Shown piece after piece: positions 23,160-33,369 of a stretch of 64,000 nt of DNA. The DNA is taken from positions 465,334 through 529,333 of the forward strand of contig RDEW01000032.1 of NCBI GenBank assembly GCA_011109175.1, written 5' to 3'. The translations under genes and the position numbers were made by a program. The notes under the pieces were generated by a model, which saw only the letters and a list, made by a program, of their open reading frames with translations, did not search any database and had not been told where the DNA came from. Each line of letters opens with the position of its first letter. The first letter of the stretch is position 1. This stretch comes from Dicyema japonicum. Taxonomy: Eukaryota; Dicyemida; Rhombozoa; Dicyemidae.

Positions 23160-23620
23160 TTAAACGTCTCACAATTTTTTTGAATTTCCCTTCGAGGACC
23201 ATAGGGAGGGTGGTCCTCGGTCGTCTGCGGAATCGGGAAGCGTCAGAGGCGAAGAAGTCTTCTATGACCACGTTATCTTGGACATCCATGTGTATTTTGA
23301 GAACGTGTCCAAAGAGCCTCATCTAGTTTCCATGATTTCAATCGAGTTTGTCAAACACTTCTTCCTTCGTACACAGTTCTGTTGGCTATTTTGGAGAGTC
23401 CTCAGAACAACATCGTTTGCCTAAATTGCGTTCAGTGTAGAGTTCAACTTTTTTGATTGTCTCAAACAGTCCCAGGTGCTCGTGCTGTAAAATAACACAG
23501 GGTTGACCAACCTGTTATTCGAACGTAATCTAGTTTTCGTATACATCTCTTTTTGTACAAGCCATGTTTTCTTCAGTTTTTCAAATGTTGCATTTGTAAT
23601 CGTATTTTATCGAAATATCT
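23160..23620 (-). mobile_element. RTE-like LINE C-terminal fragment
   Basis: Minus-strand frames give RLVNPVLFYSTSTW near 23510, LFGHVLKIHMDVQDN near 23320 and RFRRRPRTTLPMVLEGK near 23230. They match the post-RT region of the element at 60076-60506 (VKPILLYNAGTW, LFGHVLRMNPDAP, FRGRPRSTLPTAL). It sits upstream of the RT fragment at 22840-23150 on the same strand, so the two are not colinear and are separate insertions or a rearrangement. Confidence 0.5.
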
Positions 23621-23766
23621 TACTGGTCTCTTAGGAGGGCACCTAACTTCCGATTCCAGATAAATTACAAATAATTTTGGAAGGTAGGGGATTTTTGCGG
23701 GTCTCCGTTGTCGTTTTGAATGGTTTTGAAATTAATCTCCCAACTTGACCGAGAGCACGGTATAAA

Positions 23767-24573
23767 TTAAATTAAATTATTAACCCCGGCTTCGCCAGCA
23801 AGTGGGAAGCCGGCGACCATCAGAGAGCGTGCAGTCCGGACAGGCCGCTCCCAGAGATCCTCGACTTTTGCATCCGGTGGTCCAGGGCAGGGAAAAAGGT
23901 CTCGAACTACTCTGCCAGCCAGAAAAGGGAGGTGTCCACATCGTAGGCGAGCCAGTCCGATTCTGATCTTCCTCGGGAGCGATTGTTCCGTTGGACTGAT
24001 ATCAGGGGGGAAGCGCTCCAAGACTTTGTTATATTGAAGTGTCCTAATGGCCCGTGTTGAGATAAAATCATGGATTCGGCGGGTCCAAGTTGAGTCTTCT
24101 TGAGGGGGGGTGATCTTCGACAAGGCTCTTTGTAGGTCAAAGAGGGTCCTGCGTATGTATCTGCGGTTATTGTTACTTAGCAAAGCGTGAACTGGGTGAT
24201 TCGGGTCGAACGACTGCCGTAGGAATTGTAAATTACGCATTTCCAGGTGGTCATAGAGCGGGAGGATTTTCGACTCCCAATGTAAATGGTCGGTGGGGGT
24301 TGACTTTAAGCAGCCAGTTATTATTCTCAGCGCCGAGTTTTGCACTTTCTGCAGTTCTTGAGAAAGGGACAAGGAGATTGAGGGGGCCCAACTTGGTGAG
24401 GCGTAGTTGAGTGTAGTCCTGATGAACTGTTTGTAGAGAAGAGTTAAGTTTTCTTTTTGCTGACCGTTTGAGTGGCCAGCTACTGCCCGTAATATGTTAA
24501 GTTTCCGCTTGGCTTTTGTCATTACTTCCTCCACTTGTCTGTTGAAACAGTAAAGGATCGAAGACAACTCCAA
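23767..24573 (-). pseudogene. LINE ORF part 4: RT thumb and C-terminal region
   Basis: The frame opens in CFNRQVEEVMTKAKRKLNIL and shows the typical post-RT segment IRTTLNYASPSWAPSISLSL and LQKVQNSALRIITGCLKSTP. A later Arg-rich stretch (RKIRIGLARLRCGHLPFLAG) is followed by the end GVNNLI. It ends at the AT-rich tail near 23767, so the stop is formed at the element's terminus. Confidence 0.7.
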
Positions 24574-25744
24574 GGATCTTCGGGTATTTATTTAAGGGGA
24601 GTGGTTCGTCACCCAACGAGAGTGTGGGGTTTAGGTTGAATTGTCTTCGATCGGTTGTGAACAGGGTAGCTGATGACTTCGAGGTGGAAACACTCATCCA
24701 GTTTAAGTTCATCCAGTCGGATAGCAAGTTCAGGTGGTACTGCACTTTTTCGGTGGCCAGTCGAACATCGCCACTCCTGGATGCGATTACTAGATCATCG
24801 GCATATGTCAATAGTAACGTATTTTGGGTTGTTGGGATGTCTTTGACGTAAAGGTTGAAAAGTGAGGGTGAAAGGACTGATCCTTGGGGAACACCGTTTG
24901 GTAGGAGTCGGTATCTTGATAGATTTGAATATAGACACGTATGACCCAGTCTTCCCGAGAGGAAATTTGTGAGCCATGACTTCCATACAGAGGGAATATT
25001 TGAAGAATAGATCTTGTTGCAGAGGACCACACGGGAGATTCTGTCGAAAGCTTTAGTTAGGTCAATAGAGGCCAAGACAGTTCGTTCCGGGGGTTTGCAG
25101 TTGTTGAAACCGTTGGAGATGTATTGGGTTAGTGTCAGTAAGTGCGTGGTGGTCGAGTGTAAAGGACGGAAACCATGTTGTGAGTCGGAGAGGTCGAGGT
25201 AGGGGGTGATTTCGTTAAGAATGATCCTTTCGAGGATTTTTGAGACAACAGATGTTAAGGAAATTGGCCTGAACGAAGAGGGCAAGGAGGAGGCTTTGTT
25301 GTTCTTGAGTATTGGGATAATGTTCGACTTCTTCCATAACATCGGGATGAAACACCTGTTGATGGAGAATTCGTAGATATCTTTAAGTGCCAAGAGCCCG
25401 TTTGGACCGAGGTGCTTTAGGTGGAATATGCTGATCCGATCGGGTCCCGTGGCTGGTGAGTTTCTTGAGTTTGTAATGAGGTTTTGAACATGACTTATTG
25501 ATACTTCGAATCGTGCCTTTGTTACCCTTGGGGGTTTAGTAATATGAGGTCGATTTTCTTTATTCATTGGAATATGACTCATTTTGCAATAGTGAGTCAT
25601 CAAGTCATTTGCCTGGCAGTGGAAATCTTTCGTTTGGTTGTCCTTTCCAAGTCTACCTCCATGGGTTGTGCTCGATTCGGTTTGATTTGATTGTATTTCT
25701 CTGATAAATCTCCAGAAACTTTGGGGTTTTGATTTTGGATTCAA
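24497..25744 (-). pseudogene. LINE ORF part 3: reverse transcriptase
   Basis: A 415-codon frame with the full RT motif series: SFRPISLTSVVSKILERI, DSQHGFRPLHSTTTHLL, LASIDLTKAFDRISR (catalytic Asp), LLPNGVPQGSVLSPSLFNLY and LLTYADDLVIASRSGD (catalytic Y-A-D-D). The thumb begins at WMNLNWMSVSTSKS. All catalytic residues are present. The frame shifts at ILGVVFDP near 24550 and the chain resumes in the next frame. Confidence 0.8.
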
Positions 25745-26445
25745 TCGAGAGACGAAAGTGGACCACTTCTCCTTTTTGAGCTCCGTAATGAGGTGGTTAT
25801 CTTCTTGTTTAGGGAAGAAATTTCATCTTGGAGTTGCTGGTTGGTTGTTCGGGAACGTTTTAGGCGTCTTCTCTCACAGATGAGATCCAATATTTCTTTG
25901 TTGAAAAATAGTTTGTAATCATGGATGAATCCTTTAGGGACGTGCTTTCTATCCGCCGAAAGGATGGCTGAGTTGAAATGTGCAATGGCTTTGTCTGGAG
26001 AGGTAAAATTATTCACAGAGAAGTTTTCCAGCGACGTTTCGACGTCAACCGTGAAGTCGATCCATCTCGCCCTTTTGTAGTTCACATAGGTTCGCCTCGA
26101 CATAGTTCGTCCGAAATGCAAGAAGATGTCGATCAGAATAGGGTTATGATCTGAGGGTAAGTCATATCTGACATCCCAGTAGATCGATTTTGCAAGGGGA
26201 GCTGAGCATATGGAGAGGTCGGGAGACGTGTTAGGATCCCCAGGGCGTGTTCCACATCTCGTGTGTTGGCGGGGGTTATTCAATATCACTAGGTGTTCCA
26301 GTTCAGAGATCACTTGTTTCCCTCTGTGGTCCGAATTCTGGTTTCGGAACCATAGTGGATCTTTAGCGTTTAGATCGCCGCAAATAACTATGTTTTCGTA
26401 TAGTTGAAGGAATTCTAGGTTTGTCGGTAACTCTTCTGGCAGCAA
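25741..26445 (-). pseudogene. LINE ORF part 2: endonuclease C-terminal half and linker
   Basis: The frame includes VICGDLNAKDPLW (G-D-x-N-A-K, catalytic Asp and Asn) and RYDLPSDHNPILIDI (S-D-H-x-P, catalytic Asp-His), completing the AP endonuclease signature. After these a basic helical linker (ERRRLKRSRTTNQQLQDEIS) leads toward the RT. It overlaps the previous frame by 31 nt and the RT frame by 4 nt, which marks single-base frameshifts rather than separate genes. Confidence 0.7.
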
Positions 26446-26939
26446 GACGAAGGGGGAATGTAGATATTCAGAATTGTGTAAGGAGTTGACATAATATTGA
26501 TGGTGATGGATAGCAATTCCATATGTTTATCAGAAGCCGCTGTCAATGTGTGGTCAGTGGTATCCGTGAATGGGATGGAGTTGTGAATGAGTGTGACCAG
26601 GCCACCACCGTGAGATCCATTTGATCGCTCAGAACGGAGCAAAGAGTAGTATTTGAATTTTGGTGTTTGGGAGAAGGCAGACAAACGTGACTCCTGTAGA
26701 AGGGCAATGTCAATACGGTGTTTAACCAAGTACTCAGCCAATTCGGTATGTTTCGAGGTGATTCCATTGATGTTAAGTTGTAAGATTCTGATGGGTCTAT
26801 TCTGCGGCCCTGGGTTTAGTTCAATGTCACCGGATGTCAGGAGGGATTCTTGGGAGCGAAAGCTTCGTGCCCGCTCAATGGTCGCCATCGAGATCTCCTT
26901 GAAGAGAGACGATAAGGAAATAGTGTGGTTCTTTTTCAT
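26415..26939 (-). pseudogene. LINE ORF part 1: 2A-like leader and endonuclease N-terminal half
   Basis: The frame starts MKKNHTISL at 26939. Residues about 35-46 are LLTSGDIELNPGP, a full match to the 2A consensus D-x-E-x-NPGP. It is followed directly by endonuclease start IRILQLNINGI, which carries the catalytic Asn of the EEP nuclease fold. LLQESRL holds the catalytic Glu. The product would nick target DNA for target-primed reverse transcription. The frame is lost after ILNIYIPPSS at 26430 and resumes in the next frame. Confidence 0.7.
26805..26831 (-). other. 2A-like ribosome-skipping motif GDIELNPGP
   Basis: The nine codons encode GDIELNPGP, followed by Q. 2A-like peptides make the ribosome skip the Gly-Pro bond. 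Non-LTR retrotransposons of animals and trypanosomes are known to carry them near the N-terminus. Here it would release a leader of about 45 residues from the endonuclease-RT. Activity is inferred from the motif only. Confidence 0.7.
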
Positions 26940-26945
26940 GTGTAA

Positions 26946-27660
26946 AAGACGAGAACGGTAAGCTGATACTGAACACCAAAGAACAAACTGAAGCCATCGC
27001 GGCTCACTTTGAGAAGCTTTTCAACATCGAAACCATAGAAATCCACCCATTTGATGGAAGACCAAGACCCCTGGAAATACCAAAAATCTATGACTCAATC
27101 AAAAAGGCATCGACACGAAAATGAGAATTTTATTATACGACTCATTCATAAAACCCGTACTTTTATAAAAGCTGGAACTTGGGCGACCTCATCAGCGGAT
27201 ATGGAAAAACTCGACTCGTTCCACGAAGTCAGATGAGAAAAATAACTGGAACTACTTGGCCTACGAGAATATTGAGGAATGCTTTATATAAGAGATGCAG
27301 CACTAGACCTATCAGCTAGAAGTACTGGAATCCCGATGGAAGCTCTTCGGACACGTGCTGAGGATTGAATTAACATCCCCACCTAACATATCGATGGAAA
27401 CATACCATGTTAGTCAACAAGGCCGCTATCGTGGAAGACAAGAACAATACTGCAAATCGTCTTAAAAAAAGACATGGTCAATATCAAAAAAATCTAATAA
27501 ATGCCGACGATATGGACATCATGAGAGCCTTGGCTAAAAACAGGTGAGCATGGAAAAGGATGACATCTAACCTTGTTTTTTTTGCTGAACATGCGGGGCT
27601 ATAATTAGTATGGCTCTCGTGAAGATGCTTAAATACATAATAAGCGTGTCGTATAGTTTG
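26946..27660 (+). mobile_element. RTE-like LINE, copy lacking the RT
   Basis: Plus-strand frames read GKLILNTKEQTEAIAAHFEK near 26957, the segment before the RT. It then passes within about 100 nt to a C-terminal stretch WATSSADMEKLDSFHEV near 27183, WKLFGHVLRIE near 27333 and GRYRGRQEQ near 27422. The whole RT has been deleted. The end ACATGCGGGGCTATAATTAG near 27590 matches the 3' UTR of the element at 59925-61660. Confidence 0.55.
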
Positions 27661-27689
27661 ACAAGAATGATTCAGTGATACATTACTCT

Positions 27690-27870
27690 TTCTTATCCAG
27701 ATATTGTATTTTTTAAAGTATATAGTGGCCAAGATTTTCCTTGGACTAATATCCTCAGCGTCACCTACTGAGCCGAGTTTTTTTGTATGTCTACAGAGTT
27801 CGTCAAATCTTGATTTGGGTCGTTCAAATCGTCTGTAGTCAGTTTTTGTGAACGTCTGACTATATATTAT
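27690..27870 (-). mobile_element. RTE-like LINE fragment after the RT
   Basis: Minus strand reads LCRHTKKLGSVGDAEDISPR followed by KILATIYFKK. It corresponds to TNKLGSLLGDAEDVLRRKTL of the element at 60500-60600. It faces the neighbouring fragment 26946-27660 tail to tail. The 176-codon ORF spanning it is a chimera of AT-rich flank and this remnant. Confidence 0.5.
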
Positions 27871-28184
27871 TATAGATATTAAATAAAATAATAAAAAATC
27901 ATTTAAAAATTTAAATAATATAAAAACTGACCTAATAAAATTTAGATTACATGAACAGAAGTATAATTTTATCATATTTATTCTGTTAAGCAAAATCGTC
28001 AAAATAAAATGCAATCGGAATTATTTATTAATTGATTCATATGTAATTTATAAGAATCCTTCTAAAGTATATATTTCATTAACTTTAGGAATATCGTTAT
28101 TTTGGTTAAATTGAATCTACAAATAGATGACTGAAAACTTATAGAACGTATAATATTTTTTGCAATATAATATAAATTTTACAG

Positions 28185-29253
28185 TTATTCCACACTTCTA
28201 CAGTGAGTTTTATACTATTGACTTTAGAACAGAAATTGATTATGGTACGCTTTTTGTTATACTAAGGTGGTAAACGTTATACAAATATTACAAAGATTCC
28301 TAAAACTAGATTTGGAGACTACTATCGATGTGGTTATACTCATCTTAGTTTTTCGGATAATATATCTGTTACATTTTATTCAATCAAGTTGCAATATAAC
28401 GATAAAGGTATTTTGTATTATTTTACTGGAAAAGGTTTTTATTTAAATTTATTTAGCTAACGACTGTAACCCAAATAATGACCCAAATACGCCGATTTGG
28501 TTTTTATATCACGAAAATAGAATCCAAGCAGTAATAAGTGGAAATATCAAAATATCATATATTGATAATAACAAAATTGTACACGTTTGAATTGATTCTT
28601 AGATAACAGATGAGCATTTCAGTTTATCATACGATAATTTTATAACACGTGTTTATAGAATCCATAAATATATTTGATTGTGCAAATCAAAAATATATTA
28701 CGGTGGAAAAACTAATGAAAAAATATATTATTTATAACTTTTATGTTTGTGTTGGACATGAAAAATAAATGTGTTTTACTTGAAAAGCAATTTAAACAAA
28801 TTAAAATGGGAGGATATTATCAATGTGGACTCATCTCACAAAACTATAAAAATGTGACTATCGAAATTTCATCTCTTAAATTACAATTTTTCCGCAATGA
28901 TCTGAGTTTTGAATTTATTGGAGATGGTAAATAATCCGGCTGAATTTTAGATGAAGGATGTTTGAAGAACCAACATCAAATGAAATTAAAGACAAAAAAA
29001 CATATTTAAACATCGTAATACAACCGACTAAATTTTAGATGAAATAAGTTTTGAAGAATTAATATCTTCTGAAAGTACATTTGTAAAAAAACTGACGAAA
29101 CATCAAATAATTGGAATCGTATGTGGAGTTGTCGGACTACTGTTGTCATTGATTTTATTTATAATACTTACTGCAGTCATTGCCAATATTTATATCAAAA
29201 TGAAATCCCGTAAAGAATCACTCTTAACTAAGCCATTCCTTAAGTTAAGCTAA
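28185..29253 (+). CDS. Ig-like single-pass membrane protein with ultra-short introns
   Basis: Joining exons across GT-AG intervals 28245-28266 (22 nt) and 28435-28456 (22 nt) gives KTRFGDYYRCGYTHLSFSDN, then KANDCNPNNDPNTPIWFLYH. This has the Y-x-C and C ... W spacing of an Ig-like fold. Further candidate introns lie at 28572-28602, and 28927-28950 (24 nt) is clear. A second Y-Y-x-C unit (KMGGYYQCGLISQNYKN) is at 28806. The 3' end encodes a membrane helix (IIGIVCGVVGLLLSLILFII, 29107-29172) and a basic tail KMKSRKESLL with stop 29251-29253. One frame discrepancy remains near 28655 and the first exon is not found. Probably a surface receptor; decay in part is possible. Confidence 0.5.
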
Positions 29254-29749
29254 TTATGATTCTCTTTCGGTTAAATTGGGTTAATGGTTTAATTTACTTA
29301 AATAATCACTTATCAATTCTTATGATGGCAACTGAGATTAATCAATTATCGTGGTCCACGGCCGGATATTTTCTTTAACTTGATTCCTGTTCCCTTACTT
29401 GATTCGATTTCATAAAATATTTTTTACATTAATTTTCGAGCTCATGCTGCAATAAGATTTCCAGCTGCAAACCTTAAAATTTATTTTTAAGAAGTTGAAA
29501 TTATTTAGAAGTAATGTGCTGAATTGGTTGAAGTTGGTGACGATATCTCTATTGAACTATGTCTTATTCGTATTCTTTGGGAACTTTCAATTGCAGAGGA
29601 CTTAAACAACCTCACAAGAACCACCAACTGATATGCGACCTAGCCACAAGAAAATGGATAGAACCTGGCCTATGAAAATCTCTGATGTAAACCTTCATAA
29701 TAAATAAAAATCGACGTGAGGTCAGATGATATTTTTAATTAAGACGTCC

Positions 29750-29910
29750 CAATGACCAGGTCCTTCAAATTTCGTAATGGTCAACTACTTCGACACAAAA
29801 GAGACGGATTTCCAGGAAGACCAAGAACATACTTCCGATATCCAAGACATACTTCCGAATATCTTGAACAAGACCAATCATTATTAATGCTGAGTGTGCA
29901 AGTTCAGATT
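29750..29910 (+). mobile_element. RTE-like LINE C-terminal scrap
   Basis: The frame RNGQLLRHKRDGFPGRPRTY near 29777 resembles the GRPR-T-x-L stretch at the end of the RTE-like C-terminus (FRGRPRSTL at 60140). It is short and flanked by stops, so confidence is modest. Confidence 0.3.
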
Positions 29911-29929
29911 AGACAGTCTACAGATTAGT

Positions 29930-30240
29930 ATAAAAGTCTTAAACCTCCTCACTGTTCTAATTAAGATATCCACTGTGGGGAGTATATTTGTTAATGGTGA
30001 TTAGGACATCCATCAGGAAGTAAGATTAGCCTGAAATCTCCGAGTTTTTCTTTTATCCCGTTAGTTAATTTGTTTCTTGAAGACATTCGAGCGATACTTT
30101 GTATCTCGAGAGGTTTTCGCATAGTTTTCTTCTTTTCCAGGTGCTGGGAGTCCCTTCGATATTGAACGTCGGAGGGATAAGTTCTGTGTTTTCCAGACAC
30201 CGTTTTTAGGAGCCACATCACTAGCTTAGCCAATCAATCG
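29930..30240 (-). mobile_element. RTE-like LINE 5' end and endonuclease fragment
   Basis: Minus strand begins GTGATGTGGCTCCTAAAAAC near 30215, matching the GTGACGTGGC 5' end of this family. It continues TFNIEGTPSTWKRRKLCENL, then KVSLECLQETN, and after a shift ITINKYTPHSGYLN. These align with LSFNVRGISKTWMRKTLCDD, RVSIGCLQETK and VINVYAPHSGRF at 30503-32155. Only the first third of the endonuclease remains. Confidence 0.55.
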
Positions 30241-30491
30241 ACTACTATTACATTATTTTACTCATTTATTTATTTTTTATGATTATTCTTTTTATATTTC
30301 TTTGTTATTTATTTTATACTTTTTGAGTAAGGTTGGTTTTTGAAAAAATTCTATTTTTGTGCGTCTTATGGTTCTTCCCTAATATTTCTTATATTCAAGA
30401 AGATGAGTTATCATTTCGCTGCGTGGCTAACTGTTAAAGTTTTCTGTTTGTTTTTCTGTTCCTCCTCTTTCTTCTATTATAGAGCGTCATG

Positions 30492-30546
30492 GGACTGACA
30501 GTTCAGTACTTGAGAAGAATTCGGACTGACAGTTCAGTACTTGAGA
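30492..30546. repeat. 31 bp-period tandem duplication at the LINE break
   Basis: GGACTGACAGTTCAGTACTT at 30492 repeats at 30523. On the minus strand it duplicates the RT coding piece SSTELSVRI just before the ORF ends. It lies exactly at the 3' truncation of the element 30503-32175. Confidence 0.7.
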
Positions 30547-32175
30547 GAAGTACTCTGATTATCCGTAGCAATGATTGGTCCACAAATTGATGAAGGACAA
30601 CCATTAGCTTGTGTCGGCTAATGGTGTCGAAAGCTCTTGACATATCGATCCCCAGGATGGTCGTGGCATTTTTGTATCTTTGAGCCGTTGCACACCGCCA
30701 CCTGTGGCTCCACAGAATGTCCGCTGTCGACCTTCCTTCACGAAATCCACTATGGCATGCTGATAGGTAATTTCCTGCAGGATGTTTTAAGCGGTCCAAA
30801 GCAACAGATGCAAGAACTTTTCGTAATGTGTTTAACAATATGACTGGGCGTAGGCTTTCTAGTGGTCCCTTTGGTTTGTTAGGCTTTTGTATAGGTATCA
30901 ATGTCCCTTTCCCCAGTGGTAGGACAGAGTTGGATGTAAACATTCCATTTAACAATGTCGCAATGGTTTCGAATAGACGCATAGGTCCATATTTCAGCAG
31001 TTCGGGAGGGATGTTGTCTGGTCCAGCGCTCCTGTGATTCTTTAGCTTACTGCACGCACTCTGAACTTCCTTAGATGTGATAATTGTTTCCAGCATCCGC
31101 GGTTCTCCGATGAAAGGGGCCAGTTCTTGGCCGTTCGCATTGAACAGTTTTTCAAAATGGGCAGCAATCAATTCGATCTGTTCGTCTGGTTTTAAGATAA
31201 GTTTCCCCTTCCCATCCATAACATGTACTGTCGCTTTTTTCTTTCCTCGCATTAGTCGGACTGCAGCGAACATTTGTGCATTGTCCTTTAGTTGCTCCAG
31301 CTCTCTAAGATGTGATAGGAAGACATCCTTCGAGTGTTCATTATTAAGCTTCATGATTCTTCTCTTGATAATATTTCGTTCAGTTCGTAGTTTGTTTTTG
31401 ATATGTATATCCGTCGTGTTTAGACTCTGTATCCATATTTCTCGTTGTTGTTTTGCCAGTAATAAGGAGTCTGGATGGCCAAGTGACATATTTCCGGTTG
31501 TCTGCCGTCTCACTCCAAGGTGGGTGTTTGCGGCAAGGCAAATAATGCTTTTGGTCTGATCCCATAGGTCTTGTATAGTCATATTAGCTGGTAATGTATA
31601 TAGGCGGTTCTCTATATGTTTTTGGTAGTTTGTCACCAGCAGCGGCTGAGACCAGAGCTTCTCAGTCATATATACATGGGTATGGTAAGGTGGTAGCGTT
31701 TTGCTTAGACTCAGGTTCTTCCTGCTAATGTTGAACAAGTAGAAGTCATCCAGTTCCTCAGGATTTTTCAAAAATCTGCCACTATGTGGAGCATACACGT
31801 TAATGACTGTCATGTAGCTTTTGGAAGGGCACATGTCATTCATCCTAATTTGCAGAACACTAATCCTGTCGTTGACTTTCCAAAATTGATGTATCCGTGG
31901 TACAAGATGTTCATGGACTGCGAAACCTTGTCCGTAATGTTTAGACTCACTAGGGAAGAGAATAAGTTTATAGGTTCCATAGTGTTCACAGCATCCATCA
32001 GAGACCTTCGTTTCTTGCAGACATCCGATAGAGACGCGGTACTTGTCTAAATCATCGCACAGTGTTTTCCTCATCCATGTCTTCGAGATCCCCCTGACAT
32101 TAAACGAGAGTAGGTTGAGGCCATCCCATTGAATCTTGTATTTTTCAGACTGCATTTAAGAGCCACGTCACTCTT
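30503..32175 (-). mobile_element. RTE-like LINE, endonuclease and partial RT, 3' truncated
   Basis: An uninterrupted 550-codon frame (32155-30503). The 5' end (AGTGACGTGGC near 32170) and endonuclease start LNLLSFNVRGIS, CLQETKVSDG and VINVYAPHSGRF are intact. The rest of the endonuclease, including the GD-x-NAK and SDH motifs, is missing: ELDDFYLFNISRK jumps to a later region. The RT covers SAGPDNIPPELLKYGP, ESLRPVILLNTLRKV, HSGFREGRSTADILW and LGIDMSRAFDTIS (catalytic Asp), then ends before the QGDSLSP and YADD motifs. The ORF stays open across the internal deletion, yet it cannot be catalytically complete. Closest relative here is 60076-61655. Confidence 0.75.
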
Positions 32176-32496
32176 AACCAAGAAAATCCATAACGTTTCT
32201 TTAAATATCAAGTGATCAACTTTAGTTTTTAAAGAATTATTAATTTAGAAGATAATTAGGATGAAAGTAAAAAAATATCTATAAATTAAATATTAAAAAA
32301 ATGGTTAATTTTAATGTTTTTTGGTGGTTAACCAATTTAACAATAATACATCAGCTATTGATATATATTTTTAGTGGTGTATTCTGTCATATTTTTGTTA
32401 TTGAATTTAATCTGGCGGTTATCAAAATGATCGACGCTTAATTATTTTGGTATCTTCTAATCAAGCTGTATTCCTTCAATAACGAGAATTCTACGA

Positions 32497-32930
32497 TTTA
32501 ATATATTCACATACGATTTACTGACTTCATTATCGAAATTCTTATACAACAATCCAATATATTTATATCATTTTCTGAAACACCAAATTGCGGATATCAT
32601 TGTTATAATAGAATGTCGATTGTTCTTCCTTATATTAACAGAACACTTTTAATTGGGTATAATATTGCTACAGATAATTCTATTGGCTTTAATTATATGA
32701 ATTCAACTCACATCAGAAAAACTTGTGATTGCCCCGTAATGCTTGCGATTTCAAGTAAAATGTTTGGAGAATGTGATTATTATTTGATTAGTTTTTTAAG
32801 TATGTTAAAGATAAATTTTCCAATATCAAACCTTTCATCTGATCCTTTGGAGATCGACGGGAGAAGACCATCCTCTTTTGGTATTAAAAATGCAGCTAAT
32901 TCACATTCAATGGTTGAGTCAGTAACTTGA
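32497..32930 (+). CDS. Unidentified extracellular-type protein exon
   Basis: An open frame of about 145 codons (32497-32930; first internal ATG 32613) with normal composition. It has two N-x-S/T sites (YINRTLL, MNSTHIR) and six cysteines, clustered at NCGYHCYN, TCDCPVM and FGECDYY, followed by SMLKINFPISNLSSDP. It resembles the style of the two Ig-like receptors here, but no fold can be assigned. The first exon and any membrane anchor are not found. The last codons after about 32800 may be read-through of an intron. Confidence 0.35.
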
Positions 32931-33059
32931 TACTACTATAGTCTTATTCCTTTTCATTTCCATCGTATTTAATCCATCCAAGCAGTATGATGTTGCTTCA
33001 AATGGACGAACTACGTACGAAGATTCTAATTTACGTGCCTTTATTTATTTATTTATAAC

Positions 33060-33360
33060 CCTGGGAACTCCGAGAAAGAAAGACAAAAGAGTCAAACAGA
33101 TAGTTGATCCTAGTCCTCGCAATCTATTGTGCCATTCGATGTCTGTGATCTTCCATCGTCCCTACTACTTTCCGGAAGAGCCTTCTCTCGGTCTTGCACA
33201 GGAATCCGATCGGGGAGGGGAATTTCTTATCCAATCGGTTTTCTCTTGCCATGAAAAGGATCAGGCGAAGCGGATTTCCATCTTCCTTACAGACGTGAAG
33301 AAATCAGGAGCCACGACTACGGATCTTAGCTTCCATGAGTATTGGGTAGACTGTTGATCC
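33060..33360 (+). repeat. Dispersed repeat C, copy 1
   Basis: Within it, 33179-33330 matches 44172-44310 in the same orientation: AGGAATCCGA, GGGGAGGGGAA, CCAATCG, AAAAGGA and ACGACTACGG in order. The 76-codon ORF over it is not conserved in frame in the other copy, so a non-coding repeat is favoured. Confidence 0.5.
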
Positions 33361-33369
33361 ATTACAGTG

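Larger units (their letters stand above)
23760..26945 (-). mobile_element. Nearly complete Jockey/CR1-type LINE with 2A-like leader
   Basis: About 3.2 kb on the minus strand, colinear from a short N-terminal leader with a 2A-like motif, through an AP endonuclease and an RT, to a C-terminal region ending GEAGVNNLI and an AT-rich tail (TTAAATTAAATTATTAACC on the plus strand). No separate ORF1 with a zinc knuckle is seen. Three frame breaks (near 26430, 25750 and 24545) split the ORF into four overlapping frames, but each domain is well preserved, so insertion was relatively recent. The 5' end abuts an RTE-like fragment of opposite orientation at 26946. Clade assignment (Jockey versus CR1) needs a phylogeny. 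Confidence 0.75.

Noticed and set aside
27484-28014. 176-codon minus-strand ORF as a host gene
   Set aside because: Its middle is a LINE fragment, its first part is AT-rich low-complexity hydrophobic sequence, and its end is antisense to another LINE 3' UTR.
30637-32050. Plus-strand ORFs of 61-160 codons
   Set aside because: They are antisense to the intact LINE ORF at 30503-32155, which has RT and endonuclease motifs; the plus-strand frames have none.
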